Of a stretch of DNA of 64,000 bases, positions 33,794-45,099 are shown piece by piece. The notes beneath the pieces were generated by a model. The model saw only the letters and a list, made by a program, of their open reading frames with translations, was not told the origin of the DNA and searched no databases. A program made the position numbers and the translations under genes. Every line of letters begins with the position of its first letter. Positions within the stretch are counted from its first letter, which is position 1. Source of the stretch: Leptobrachium leishanense (taxonomy: Eukaryota > Chordata > Amphibia > Anura > Megophryidae); the NCBI GenBank assembly GCA_009667805.1, contig CM019066.1, positions 115,930,190 to 115,994,189 of the forward strand, read 5' to 3'.

Positions 33794-35357
33794 CAGTACT
33801 GTGCAAAAGTTTTAGGCAGGTGCGAAAAAATGCTGTAAACAAAGAATGCTTTCACAAATGGCAGTGTTAAAAATGTATGTTCATAAATGAACAAAATGCA
33901 GTGAATGAACAAAAGAGAATTCTAAATCAAATCAATATTTGGTGTGACCACCCTTTGCCTTCAAACCAGCAGCAATTCTTCTAGGTACACTTGCACACAG
34001 TTTTTGAAGGAATTCGGCTGGTAGGTTGTTCCAAACATCTTGGAGAACTAACCACAGATCTTCTGTGGATGTAGGCTTTCTCGCATCCTTCTCTCTCTTC
34101 AAGTAATACCAGACACAGTCGATGATGTTGAGATCAGGGCTCTGTGGGGGCCATGCCATCACTTCCAGTACTTCTTTTTCTTCTTTACGCTGAAGATAGT
34201 CCTTAATGACTTTGGCTGTATGTTTGGGGTCATTGTCCTGCTGCAGAATAAATTTGGGGCCAATCATACGCCCCCCTGATGGTATTGCATGATGGATAAG
34301 TATCTGCCTGTATTTCTCAGCATCGAGAACACCATTAATCCTGACCAAATCTCCAACTCCCTTTGCAGAAATGCAGCCCCAAACGTTCAAGGAACCTCCA
34401 CCATGCTTCACTGTTGCCTGCAGACACTCATTATTGTACCACTCTCCAGCCCTTCGACGAACAAACTGCCTTCTGCTACAGCCAAATATTTAAAATTTTG
34501 ACTCATCAGTCCAAAGCACCTGCTGCCATTTTTCTGCACCCCAGTGTTTTCGTGCATACTTTAGTCGCTTGGCCTTGTTCCCACCTCGGAGGTATGGCTT
34601 TCTGGCTGCAACTCTTCCATGAAGACCACTTCTGGCCAGACTTCTCCGGACAGTAGATGGGTGTACCTGGGTCCCACTGGTGTCTGCCAGTTCTGAGCTG
34701 ATGGCACTGCTGGACATATTCCGATTTAGAAGGGCAATAAGCTTGATGTGTCTTTCATCTGTTGCACTAAGTTTCCTTGGCCGACCACTGCGTCTACGAT
34801 CCTCAAAGTTGTCCGTTTCTTTGTGTGTCTTCAAAAGAGCTTGAACAGCACATCTTGAAACCCCAGTCTGCTTTGAAATCTTTGTCTGGGAGCGACCTTG
34901 TTGATGCAGTATAACTACCTTGTGTCTTGTTGCTGTGCTCAATCTTGCCATGACATGAAACTGTCTTTCACAACCTCACCTTGGTAGCAGAGTTTGGCTG
35001 TTCCTCACCCAGTTTTAAGCCTCCTACACAGCTGTTTCTGTTTCAGTTCATGACTGGGTTTCAACCTACGTGTGACATTGATGATCATTAGCACCTGTTT
35101 GGTATAATTGGTTGATCATACACCTGACCATAATCCTACAAAATCCCTGACTTTGTGCAAGTGTACCTATGAGAATTGATGTTGGTTTGACGGCAAAAGG
35201 TAGTAACACCAAATATTGATTTGATTTAGATTTTTCTTTTGTTCGCTCACTTTGCATGTTGAAAATTTACATATAAACAATCATTATTTATATTTCTGAA
35301 AGCATTCTTTGTTTACAGCATTTTTTCACACCTGCCTAAAACGTTTGCACAGTACTA
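33794..35357 (-). mobile_element. Tc1/mariner-type transposon (1.56 kb), minus orientation
   Basis: The ends CAGTACTGTGCAAAAGTTTT and the inverse (AAACGTTTGCACAGTACT) abut TA at 33792-33793 and about 35358-35359. A second inner repeat, GCTGTAAACAAAGAATGCTTTC, is present at both ends. Its transposase is on the minus strand (34951-33932). The right end touches a TA-rich run into which the Gmr1-like element then inserted. Confidence 0.92.
33932..34951 (-). pseudogene. Tc1-like transposase with DD38 spacing, one stop
   Basis: ATG at 34951 (MARLSTATRHKVVILHQQG). Two helix-turn-helix segments (QTKISKQTGVSRCAVQALLK; RRSGRPRKLSATDERHI) are followed by the catalytic WTDESKF. A TAA lies right after that (34490-34492), and the same frame then continues through VKHGGGSLNVWGC, LQQDNDPKHTAK and PDLNIIDCVWYYLKR to TAA at 33932. 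The second and third acidic residues are 38 apart, and the third is Asp where Glu is usual. DD38E Tc1 relatives are known (the Intruder group). The Glu-to-Asp change may be a mutation of this copy. Apart from the single stop the frame is clean, so decay is recent. Confidence 0.92.
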
Positions 35358-35366
35358 TATATATAT

Positions 35367-35855
35367 TGTCACAAGGGGGCGCTATAGCGCGGTCCTCTAG
35401 GGCAAGTATGTCACAGAAACAGTCTCTTTATAGCTGAGTTTTATTGTGGCACTCCAGCATACAAACAAAATAAAACAGAAATCAAAGCCTAACTCGTCTG
35501 AGTTTTACTAACAAAATATATGTCCCTAACTAACGCAGGTAAATAACAAAATAACGTAACTCTTTGCCAACCTTTTCTTTTGGGATGCTGCCAACCTTAG
35601 CACTTCACCAGCTCTGCTGCTGCTGCTTGTCTGTGTCTCTCTCTCAAAATGAATCAATCTCCTCAAACTCTCACTGGTTCCTCACAACCAGGAAACATTT
35701 AAGGGCTTTTATTTAGCAGGTGTGGAGACCTTGCAGCAGAGAGGAACAATTTAAAACACATATTTTCCTTCTGAGTTTAAAGAGCCCACTGCCCTCTCAA
35801 AAGCAGCAGGGGGAATGTACACACCATTGCACACAATTCCCCTCACCTTATCACA
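35367..35855 (-). repeat. 3' LTR of the Gmr1-like element
   Basis: It is nearly identical to 40739-41228. A polypurine tract (GAGCTGGGAGGGGGGATA on the minus strand, 35856-35873) abuts its start. The pol frame runs into this LTR and stops at 35751. Confidence 0.93.
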
Positions 35856-37320
35856 TATCCCCCCTCCCAGCTCAGACCCATCGGGGCAAGTGGCCTTAGA
35901 CCAGAGGCAATGAACTCTGGAGAGGCCATCAGCATTACCCTGGGCCGTACCAGCCCGGTGCTCCATCAAGAACCGGTAGGGTTGGAGACTAAGAAACCAC
36001 CTTGTCACTCTGGCATTCGTTTCTGTGTTTTGCCTCATCCATGTCAATGGCACATGGTCAGTGATCAGCAAAAACTGCCTCCCTAACAGGTAATATTTCA
36101 AAGTCTCTAGAGACCACTTAATAGCCAGGCACTCCTTCTCAACTATGGAGTAACTCAGCTCGAGAGAATCCAGCTTCCGGCTCAGGTACATAACTGGATG
36201 TTCCTCTCCTCCATGCACCTGAGAGAGGACAGCACCCAAACCCACATCTGATGCATCTGCTTGTACGACAAATTGCTTCGAGAAATCTGGAGCTACCAGA
36301 ATAGGGCTAGCACACAAGGCTTCTTTTAGGATCTGAAAGGCCTGTTCTGCCTCCGGGGTCCATTTGACCATGATGGGGCTTTTGACTCTAGTAAGCTCTG
36401 TCATAGGGCTGGCAATAGTAGCAAAATTGGGAATAAACCAACGATAGTAGCCTGTTAAACCCAGGAATGCTCTCACTTGCTTCTTGGTGACGGGACGTGG
36501 CCAATTGGCAATGGCATCCACCTTACTTTGCTGAGGTTTGAGGAGCCCGCAACCAATTGTATAACCCAGATATTTGGCCTCTTCCAAACCCAAGGAGCAC
36601 TTTGCAGGGTTAGCAGTTAGACCGGCAGCCCGGATACTATCCACTACTGCCTGTGCCCTAGACAGATGTGTTTCCCAGTCCTCTCTGTGAATCACTACGT
36701 CGTCAAGGTATGCAGTTGCATACTCTCGATGGGGCCTCAGTATCCTATCCATCATACGCTGGAATGTGGCTGGCGCACCATGTAGCCCAAATGGCAGTAC
36801 TCTGTACTGAAATAACCCCTCGGGGTAGAAAAGGCTGTCTTTTCCCTTGCTTTCACTGCCAAGGGAACCTGCCAGTAGCCCTTGGTCAAATCCAGCGTGC
36901 TTAAGTATCTAGCTCTACCCAACCTTTCAATGAGCTCATCAACCCGAGGCATAGGGTAGGCATCAAACTTCGATATTTCATTCAGTTTATGGAAGTCATT
37001 ACAAAATCGAATTTCCCCGTTCGGCTTGGGGCACCAACACAATTGGGTCGTTCCATTCGCTTTGTGAGAGTTCTAGAATGCCCATCTCGAGCATCTTTTT
37101 CACCTCTGCGCTAACAGCTTCCCTTCTAGCCTCTGGGATCCTATACGGTTTTAGATTAATCTTTTTCCCGGGATCTGTAACAATGTCATGGGTGATAACA
37201 TGTGTTTTTCCTGGTACTGGGGAAAACACATCTCTGTTCTTAGACACAAACTCCTTCCCTTCCGGTTTCTGATGAGGGGCAAGGGTCTCAGCAATATACA
37301 CCTCAGGTTCCTTCCCACTA
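35751..37320 (-). pseudogene. Reverse transcriptase and RNase H of the Gmr1-like element
   Basis: Three frames. 37301-36999 holds the start of the domain (KPYRIPEARREAVSAEVKKM, LSQSEWNDPIVLVP). 37042-36752 continues through CNDFHKLNEISKFDAYPMPR and STLDLTKGYWQVPL (first catalytic Asp). 36755-35751 holds ATAYLDDVVIH (the YLDD box), FLGLTGYYRWFIPNF, and RNase H with QADASDVGLGAVLSQ, SIVEKECLAIKWSLETLKYY and ITDHVPLTWM. These belong to Ty3/gypsy reverse transcriptases. Two frameshifts (near 37030 and 36755) break it. Unlike most gypsy elements, no integrase follows, only the polypurine tract and LTR. Confidence 0.93.
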
Positions 37321-37324
37321 GTGG

Positions 37325-38390
37325 CTAAGTGGGTTTACCTTTAGACGTTAAGAGAGCATTACACTCTACCCAGGGTTTCAATAAATTAATGTGGTAGATC
37401 TGTTCTGCCTTCCGTCTACCCTGCTGGCTTACTTTATAGTTCACTTCACTTGTCTGTTCAATAATCTCATAAGGCCCTCGCCAGCTGGCCAGGAATTTAC
37501 TTTCATCGGTAGGGATCAAGACTAGTACTCTATCCCCTGGTTTGAATTTTCGTAACCGCGCATTTCTATTGTAACTGGCTTGCTGAGCCCTTTGAGATTT
37601 TCCCATGTTTTCCCTGACTATAGGCAGGACTGCTTCTATTTGGTCTTGCGAAACATGTTCTATCACGCTACAGTGAGGGGTATGCTCTTGGTCCCTTGTT
37701 TCTTTAGCAATATCGAGAATGCCCCTGGGATGTCTGCCATACAATAGTTCAAATGGTGAAAAACCAGTGGAACTTCCCGAACTGAGAACATTAGATAAGG
37801 CAACAGACAATCCCAGTTCTTTACGTCTTTATCTACTACTTTACGTAGCATGGCTTTAAGGGTTTTATTAAATCTCTCGACCAGGCCATCGGTTTGCGGG
37901 TGATATACCAATGTTTTTAAGGAGTGTACATAGCTCCTTCATAACTCTGGAAATGAAAGGAGTTCCCTGGTCCGTAAGGATCTCCTTTGGGATGCCCACC
38001 CTGCTGAACATCAGCATTAACTCCTTGGCAATATTCTTAGCGGAGGTGTTTCATAAAGGTACCGCCTCAGGATACCGTGTGGCATAATCTACAATGACTA
38101 AGATATATTGGTGCCCCCTAGCGGACTTAAGCAACGGTCCTACTAAGTCCATACCAAGTCACTCAAATGGTACCTCTATGACAGGTAGGGGTACAAGAGG
38201 GTCGCGGAAACTCTTACTCGGAGCCTTGAGCTGACAATCTGGGCAAGATTTACAAAACCTTTCAATGATAGCAAAAATATCTGGCCAATAGAATCGCTTC
38301 AGAACCCTTTCCCTTGTTTTATCCACTCCAAGGTGACCTACCAACACACGGTTGTGGGCTAGCTTCAATACCGTCTTCCTGTGTGTCTCT
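37325..38390 (-). pseudogene. Integrase of the Gmr1-like element, upstream of RT
   Basis: The N-terminal HHCC zinc module is at the end of the preceding frame (VLVGHLGVDKTRERV, CKSCPDCQLK, about 38390-38235). The catalytic core follows: MDLVGP with the first Asp, ILTDQGTPF with the second, and QTDGLVERFNKTL with the Glu, spread over frames with a stop at about 38050 and a frameshift near 37912. The C-terminal part reads GFSPFELLYGRHPRGIL, LRKFKPGDRVLVLIP and WRGPYEIIEQ. Integrase joins the cDNA to the host. Its position before reverse transcriptase is the key oddity. Confidence 0.92.
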
Positions 38391-39556
38391 GGAACCAACA
38401 ACTGTTCCAGCTCCTCAGCCCCCTTTTGCTCCACCCGGTAAAGCAAATTATTTTTCACCTTGAAATAGGGGAAACATAACAGTTTCTCAGGGTTAACCAG
38501 ATCATGCTCTATGACTTGCACACTTTCTCTGGCCATAGCCAAAGTTGGGTCCTCCCACTGGGCAGCTCGGAAGTTGCCAGGATGGACTACAATATTATGA
38601 AGCTCCACTTCTCCAGGATCATCATTATGGGGCGCATCCTCCTCATTGTCTAAACATACCAAGGGAGACTCTGGCTCTCTGCCAGGCTCCCAATCGATTT
38701 TAGAGAAAGGGAAAATAGCATCTGACCCTTCTACCTCCTGCTCCTCCTCAGACCCCGGTTTCTGCTGTAATGAGAACTTTTCACATAATTGACAGAATTG
38801 AGGGAAGTCTCTTCCTATCACAACATCATAAGGCAATATAGGTACTACCCCCACTTTACATACAACTTTCCCCACATCAGTGAGTATTTCTACATCCACC
38901 GTGGGGTACGAATGGGTGTCCCCATGTATACAAACAATACTAACAGTTAGTCTGCAATCAGGTTTTTCAGGCTGGAGCAGAGTGCCCTTTACCAAGGTGA
39001 CCTCGCTCCCAGAATCAAGGAGCGCTTGAACACCCTTCCCTTCAACCCTCACAGTCCTTAAATGGTTAATGTTCACAGTACTTGTTACCACACATAGTTT
39101 TGAACAGGTTAACACAGTCTTCTGTGGGGTTCGTGCGCCTATGTCACACTGCATGGGCTCATCACCCTGACGGCAATTATGGGCTATATGTCCTGGCAAA
39201 TGGCACCTGAAACATACTATTTGCTCCTCGGTTTGGTCTGGCACCCATTGCCGCTCTCTTTGGTACCTTTTACCACCATAGTCATATAACTCCACGCTGG
39301 GCACAGGGCTCTGTCCTTTGTTGCCAGGTTTCCTATTGGCCCAGCTGTTAGGAGATCTGAGCTTAGGCTGAGGGTCATCGGTGTGCAGCTCCTTAGCAAT
39401 CACGTACTGCTCAACCAGACACATCATCTCCTCAGGATCCATTGGTCTCCTTGGCTGACCCATTGTCACAGGGCAGCAGGCAAATTCCTGAGAAAACGGT
39501 CTATGACCAGCATCTCCATGATTTCTGTGGGTGAGTTTGTCTCTGGTTGTAACCAT
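38159..39556 (-). pseudogene. Gag C-terminus, CCHC knuckle, protease and integrase zinc domain
   Basis: This is one long open frame. A CCHC zinc knuckle (CFRCHLPGHIAHNC, about residues 114-127) is followed by an aspartic protease region (VQALLDSGSEVTLVKG, the DSG active site), an acidic linker, and the integrase HHCC module at the C-terminus. The frame has no internal stop over 465 codons. It overlaps the upstream capsid frame by about 90 bases near 39466-39556, where a frameshift is needed. That shift may be programmed or a mutation, and sequence alone cannot tell. Confidence 0.88.
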
Positions 39557-39880
39557 TTCTGAGCAAATCTCAGCAGTTCATACATCGGAGTCCTTGTCGG
39601 TTTTTCCATATCATAGCTCCACTTGTGAAACCTTTGGGCTCGTAGCGTGGGGGTTATTCCAATACGGGTCAGGATCTCTCTTTTCAGGCGTATGTAGTCC
39701 TGAGCTTCGCAGAAAGGCAGATCCTCATAAGCTTTCTGGGATTCCCCACTCAGACATGGAGCCAACAGTCCTGCCCACTGTTCAAGGGGCCAATTTTCTC
39801 TGTCAGCGACACGCTCAAAGGTTGTGAGATAGCTTGTGCAGAAAGTCAGTCGCTCGAACACACCGCTCCCTGTCCGCAGG
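39466..39880 (-). pseudogene. Gag capsid region, SCAN-like
   Basis: The frame contains LEQWAGLLAPCLSGESQKAY, LKREILTRIGITPTLRAQRF and WLQPETNSPTEIMEMLVIDR followed by FLRNLP. The last block is strikingly like the SCAN domain of vertebrate zinc-finger proteins, which is known to derive from the capsid of Gmr1-like elements. It lies between the 5' gag piece (40543-40406) and the knuckle frame. No ATG marks its start, so it should be read as the continuation of the upstream gag exon or segment. Confidence 0.85.
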
Positions 39881-39910
39881 AGGACTCACTATACCAGGCT
39901 GTAAGGCTTG

Positions 39911-40405
39911 CTGAAAAAAACAACAAATTGGGGGAGTAAACTCTATAAAGAGATAAAGAGATATATCATAGTGCAATAAAACACTTATTAGTGAGAAGAA
40001 AGCCCCCTCCTTTAGATCGCACTCACAAAATGTACAGAATTAGAAGGCACGTCAATGATTACCGCTCCCCTGGATAGGCACAGCCGGAAATGGTTACCCC
40101 GCCGTCATAGGAAAATGCACGTCAAACTGGCACCAATGGCAGTAAAAGGATGTTTATTTAAAACAAATAGTAAAATAGCCAACGCGTTTCGTCCGTAGAT
40201 AAAGCGGACTTCATCAGGGCAAAAGAAATATTACAGATACATCTCATACACTACATTTATATAGTGTCTGAAATCAGGACGTCCTGCAGTCCGGTATCCA
40301 ATTCCATCCCTTGCATCCGGTTTCCCTCAACTCCGTCCCCGGAAATGACATCACAAAGCAGTTCAGACGACTACAGCAACACACGCAGAAGCGGAAATGA
40401 AAGAC
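39911..40405 (-). other. 495-bp insertion in gag with GT...AG ends (intron-like)
   Basis: On the minus strand gag reads ...GCTTTGCAGCAG, then GTCTTTCATT..., then after 495 bases TTGTTGTTTTTTTCAG, then CAAGCCTTACAG. The ends look like a splice donor (weak) and a strong polypyrimidine-tract acceptor. Removing it restores a continuous Gln-rich segment. An alternative is a transposon with a 5-bp duplication CAGCA. It contains a hammerhead-like core at 40186-40217. Confidence 0.6.
40186..40217 (-). repeat. Hammerhead-like core (CTGATGA, stem, GAAAC)
   Basis: Minus strand: CTGATGA (40217-40211), one A, stem GTCCG/CGGAC (40209-40205 and 40195-40191), then GAAAC (40190-40186), followed by GCGTTGG. 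The same plan as at 33419-33447 with a different but still complementary stem. Confidence 0.65.
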
Positions 40406-40543
40406 CTGCTGCAAAGCATTTGTGAAGATTGCTCCGTCTTCTTGCTGAGCTTCCCTTACACTTGCCAATTGTGCCACTAATAAGCGGCTGGTTTCTTGCT
40501 GTACCGCAGTGGCCTGTACCAAGGCTTTCACCAACTCCTCCAT
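40406..40543 (-). pseudogene. Gag N-terminus
   Basis: ATG at 40543 opens MEELVKALVQATAVQQETSR and continues LLVAQLASVREAQQEDGAIF to the insertion point at 40406. The segment is helical and Gln-rich, as at the start of gypsy gag proteins. It resumes after the 495-bp insertion at 39910. The frame there meets stops, so gag is disabled in this copy. Confidence 0.7.
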
Positions 40544-40738
40544 TATCACAGCCAAATGGGAATAAATGAGCCTCCACAGGAATTCTGTTTAAACGTACCA
40601 GGAACACATTTTTTTTCTGCTGCAGCAGCACTGTGCTGATTAAGCCTTCAGCTGTTCACCACAGTTTCACCAGCCACTTTTCAAACTTCCATGCCCACAG
40701 ACCTGTTGGTGCTTAATGTCCGCATTCTCTTCCATATT

Positions 40739-41228
40739 TGTCACACGGGGGCGCTATAGTGCGGTCCTCTAGGGCAAGTATGTCACAGAAACAGTCTCTT
40801 TATAGCTGAGTTTTATTGTGGCACTCCAGCATACAAACAAAATAAAACAGAAATCAAAGCTTAACTCGTCTGAGACTTACTAACAAAATATATGTCCCTT
40901 ACTAACACAGGTAAATAACAAAATAACAGAACTCTTTGCCAACGTTTTCTTTTGGGACGCTGCCAACCTTAGCACTTCACCAGCTCTGCTGCTGCTGCTT
41001 GTCTGTTTCTCTCTCTCTCAAAATGAATCAATCTCCTCAAACTCTCACTGGTTCCTCACACCCAGGAAACATTTAAGGGCTTTTAATTAGCAGGTGTAGA
41101 GACCTTGCAGCAGAGAGGAACAATTTAAAACACATATTTTCCTTCTGGGTTTAAACAGCCCACTGCCCTCTCAAAAACACAGGGGAAATGTACACACCAT
41201 CGCACACAATTCCCCTCACCTTATCACA
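40739..41228 (-). repeat. 5' LTR of the Gmr1-like element
   Basis: 490 bp, nearly identical to the 3' LTR. A leader starting ATATGGAAGAGAATGCGG follows it on the minus strand and is related to the leader at 23722-23800. Confidence 0.93.
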
Positions 41229-41638
41229 ATATATATTGTAGTCATGCACAAAAAAACTACTTATCACGGGAGATTTTGATAAAACATTTGGGGCCCTAGT
41301 CCAATGGTGACGTATCAAGAACTCACCTTATCGCTAAGGAATTGCTATTTCACTTTTTCCGGAGCCTGGGCTTGTGCCTATAATTAATGTCTAGTGTAAC
41401 TTGGTATTTTGTATAGGAGGTGTTAATTTGTACCTGGGAATATAAGAAAACTAGCTATTACAAGGTAGTGCACTCTTCTCGTCTGGAAGAAATACTGACT
41501 GCAAAAACCTTCTATTAAGTGATTCTGTTTTGCAAAATCACTTAACACAATAACCTATCCCCCCAAAAAACAGAAGAACCCCCCCAATAAAACACCTTAC
41601 GTATGTCTAAGGCAGTGTGATTCACAGAGAAATAGTTC
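41229..41638. other. Non-coding stretch, nothing recognised
   Basis: AT-rich sequence between the Gmr1-like element and the hAT array. 41515-41550 is an imperfect palindrome (TTAAGTGATT...AATCACTTAA). Confidence 0.55.
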
Positions 41639-42042
41639 TAACAATACGTGCTATAAAATTGGGCCTTTAGTGTCGGCAACAGTGCCGTCACACTGCAACC
41701 CCTCTGTGGTATTGTGGAAGAGTGCGCAGATAGATCCTGCGGTCAAATATTAAAATTATATGAATCTGGTATAGGCGTCAGTGGCAGTGCACCCAAATAT
41801 TGTGTCTTTGGTGGCAGCAAGTGCCTTCACACCGTAACCCCTCTGTGGTATTATGGAAGAGTGCAGCGGTGGACCCTGCAGTCCAATATTAAAATGATAT
41901 GAATCTGGTATAGGTGTCAGTGGAAGTGCACCCAAATATTAAGCCTTTGGTACCAGCTAGTGCCTTCACAATGTAACCCCTCTGAGGTATTGTGGAAGAA
42001 TGCAGGGGTGGAGGTTTTGGTAATGCAGAAGAGATCCCCGAT

Positions 42043-45000
42043 CTATTCAGTTACGTCAGCATCAGGAGATTGAAAGCTGCTGATCCAGGACTGATTCATT
42101 TTTATAAATGTCAGCCGATCTACAGAGTCGGTGGATAGACGCACTCTTTTGTCTGTGACAAAACCTCCAGCGGCACTGAACGTCCCTTCAGGCCAGTGAT
42201 CCAATCTCAATACCCAGTAAGCCAGTGGATCATCTGCTGGAAAGGTATCCAGGTCTGCCCTTGCCCCTAGGTAGTCCTGCACCATACGGTGAAGACGCTG
42301 GCAATGGGTGCCTACATTTGATGTCCCTTGGTGTAGTGGACTAAAAAAATTAAAAAGGCATCAGTCAAGCGGCCCCGGCCTTCACCACTATTCCTCTGAT
42401 CATCCGCAGCCTCAGAAGCACCTGTGTCATCACTTGGTAACCTACCAGTGCCTGGAAAGGTGTTACACAAGTGTCGCTTTAGAGCGTCCTCAAGTTTTTT
42501 CATCCTGTGCTCCCTCTGTGCGGGCAGGATGAGCTCTGCAACTTTACCCTTGTATCGTGGATCAAGAAGAGTTGCCAACCAGTAATGATCCCTCTCCTTG
42601 ATAGCACGAATCCTGGGGTCCTTTAGCAGGCTTTGCAGGATAAGGGAGCCCATGCAGCGTAGGTTGGAGGTGGTATTAGCTTCTGAGTCTTCCTGGTCAA
42701 TGAGGATGCCTCCATCGTGCACTTCCTCCTCCCAGCCACGTACTAGTCCTTGTGTTTCTGGGCATACAAAACCCTCCCTTGAGGAATCCCCACCTTCAAT
42801 GCCCCACTACTTAAATATTCCTCCTCCTCCTCATCCTCCTCCTATCTGATCTGAGGAGGACCTGCTGGAATGCTGTCTGCAAAAAGACTGGGGCCTTCAG
42901 AGCTAGGGAAGGCCTCCTCTTCCTCCCGCTGCTCTGCCTCTAGAGCCACATCTATAATTCCCAGCAGAGTGTGCTCCAGCAGGAACACTAAAGGAATTGT
43001 GTCACTGATGCATGCACTGTCCCTGCTCACCATCCTCGTTGCCTCCTCAAATGGCGACAGTACAGTGCATGCATTCTTGATCATCAGCCACTGCGGGGGA
43101 ACCAAGTTGTCCTGAACCTGTCCTTGTGCCATACTCACACAGGTACTCGTTGATGGCCCTCTGCTGCTTGTGCAAATGCTGCAGCATTGCTAATGTCGAG
43201 TTCCACCTGGTGGGCATGTCACAGATCAGATGGTTTGTGGGAAGGTGGAATTCTCTTTGAATTTCTGCTAGGCGAACACTTTTCTTGCCTGGCTGAGAAG
43301 CTCTGCCAGCCCTGGGTACCTGTTTAGGAAACGTTGTACCAGCGGAATTAGGACATGTGCTAGGCATGGTACATGCATCAACTTACCCAGGCGTAGGGCG
43401 GAGAGAAGGTTGCTGCCATTATCACAGATGACCATTCCCAGCTGAAGCTGGCGTGCTGTTAATCATTTGTGCACCTGCCTCTGCAGAGCTGACAGAATTT
43501 CTGGCCCGGTGTGGCACCTGTCCCCTAAACAAACCAGCTCAAGCACAGTATGGTATCTTTTTGCATGAGCCATTGCGTAGCCCCTATCAGGTGTCGGTTT
43601 AACTGCCAGTTCGCCAGACACACAGAAGGAGGAGGAGGAAGAGGGAGAGGTGGTGGTGGAGCAGACAGACCTCATACAAGCAGCTTTCTGGAGGCCTGGT
43701 GGATGAACAAGCTCCAGCATAGAGCCCCGTCTTGGATCCCTCCCAGCTGCAATCAGAGTTACCCAGTGTGCCGTGAAGGAAATGTAACGACCTTGTCCAT
43801 GCTTGCTGGACTACGTGTCTAAAGTCATATGCACCTTGCTGCTGATTGCCTTTCCCAATGACTCAATAACATTGTCTTCCACATGCTGGTATAGTGCTGG
43901 AATGGCCTTCCATGAAAAGTATGGCATTTTGGAGCATGCCACTGTGGTACAGCACATTCAGCAAATTCACGGACGGGAGCAGAGTCCACCAGCTGAAAAG
44001 GCAGCAGCTTTAATGCGAGTAATTTTGCTAAGCTGACATTTAGACGCTGTGCTTGGGGATGGTTGGGACTATATTTTTTCTTACGCTACAGCAGCTGGGG
44101 CAACGTAATCTGACTGCGTAAATCTTCAGCTGATGGGATGCTGTCACATTTTGAGGAAGGACCTGGTACATCCATTACTGAAGCATCATCCCTGTCAGTG
44201 GAGGTTGTAGGCAATGACATGGCAGGACATACAGTGGAGGTAGAGATAGATGAGGAGGAGGAGGACCTACGCAAAGTTTTGCACCAACGGGATGCGTGGC
44301 AGGTGGTCATATGTCGCCTCAAGCACATGGTACCCAAGCGTCCGGTGTCTTTCCCACGCTTGAGCCTCATCTTACATAGATTACAAATAGCAACGGTGGG
44401 GTCTGCTGCACATTTCTTAAAGAACTCCCAGACAGCAGAGTTCCTGGATGTGTTCTTTGAGACAACAGCGCTCTGCACCTGAGCAGCTCTGACATCTGAT
44501 GCCTTGGACTGGCTAGTGCTACGGTTGGTCAGTATGCTGCAACTGCTGGGACGACATGAGTGCCAGTGATTTGTGTGTCATCACTGGCACCCCCTTCCTC
44601 TAGGATAATTATACTCCCTTCCTCAACCTCAGAGATTGAATCAGAGCACTGTACTTGCTGCCCATCCTCAAGCAGCATGTCACTGTCATTGCTGTCAAAC
44701 AATTCAGCTGACTCCTCTGTGTGTGATAGTGAGGCTACGGCAGGAGTAGCTGTGGACATGGAGGATGCATTAGATGCTTTGGCAGCGGAGGTGGACTGTA
44801 AAGCACTACAAGCCTGGCTGGCAGAGGACTCGGAGGATGAGGATGGCCTGGTTAGCCAAACCACCAAATCCTCTGTATGTTGCTGCTGCTTAAGATGGCC
44901 AGCACCAGTTAGAAAGGACAAGCGTGCCCCTGCAGAGGATGCACCACGTCCACGATGACCAGAGGCACAGCCTCCCGACACAGAGGCTGCTTGCCCTCTT

Positions 45001-45047
45001 ATCTGTGTCTGGGAGCGTCTGCCTGTCCTTTTTGGTCTTTTTGACAT
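42043..45047 (-). pseudogene. hAT transposase remnant, copy H4
   Basis: ATG at 45047 (MSKRPKRTGRRSQTQIRGQ). Compared with copy H5, about 160 bp encoding the acidic region before the BED finger are deleted at 44523-44533. The BED finger is in 44478-44086 (ICNLCKMRLKRG, LRRHMTTCH). Later pieces are 43720-43463, 43367-43047, 43138-42842, 42722-42312 and 42285-42043, the last with FSAAGGFVTDKRVRLSTDSV of the hAT dimerisation domain. The RTF/SERTF part of that domain is lost in a small deletion near 42190. Many frameshifts. Confidence 0.9.
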
Positions 45048-45099
45048 GGTGAGTGATATATAGATTAAATATATATAGAACTCTGATTCAACTCTGGTA

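Larger units (their letters stand above)
35367..41228 (-). mobile_element. Gmr1-like Ty3/gypsy LTR retrotransposon, full length, degenerate
   Basis: LTRs of about 490 bp lie at 35367-35855 (3' LTR) and 40739-41228 (5' LTR), beginning TGTGATAAGG on the minus strand and ending in TGACA. It inserted in a TA run (ATATAT on both sides). Minus-strand coding order is gag, CCHC knuckle, protease, integrase, reverse transcriptase, RNase H. Integrase before reverse transcriptase is copia-like and is the known hallmark of Gmr1-type gypsy elements. Several frame breaks disable it. The gag start region is split by a 495-bp insert (39911-40405). Confidence 0.92.
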
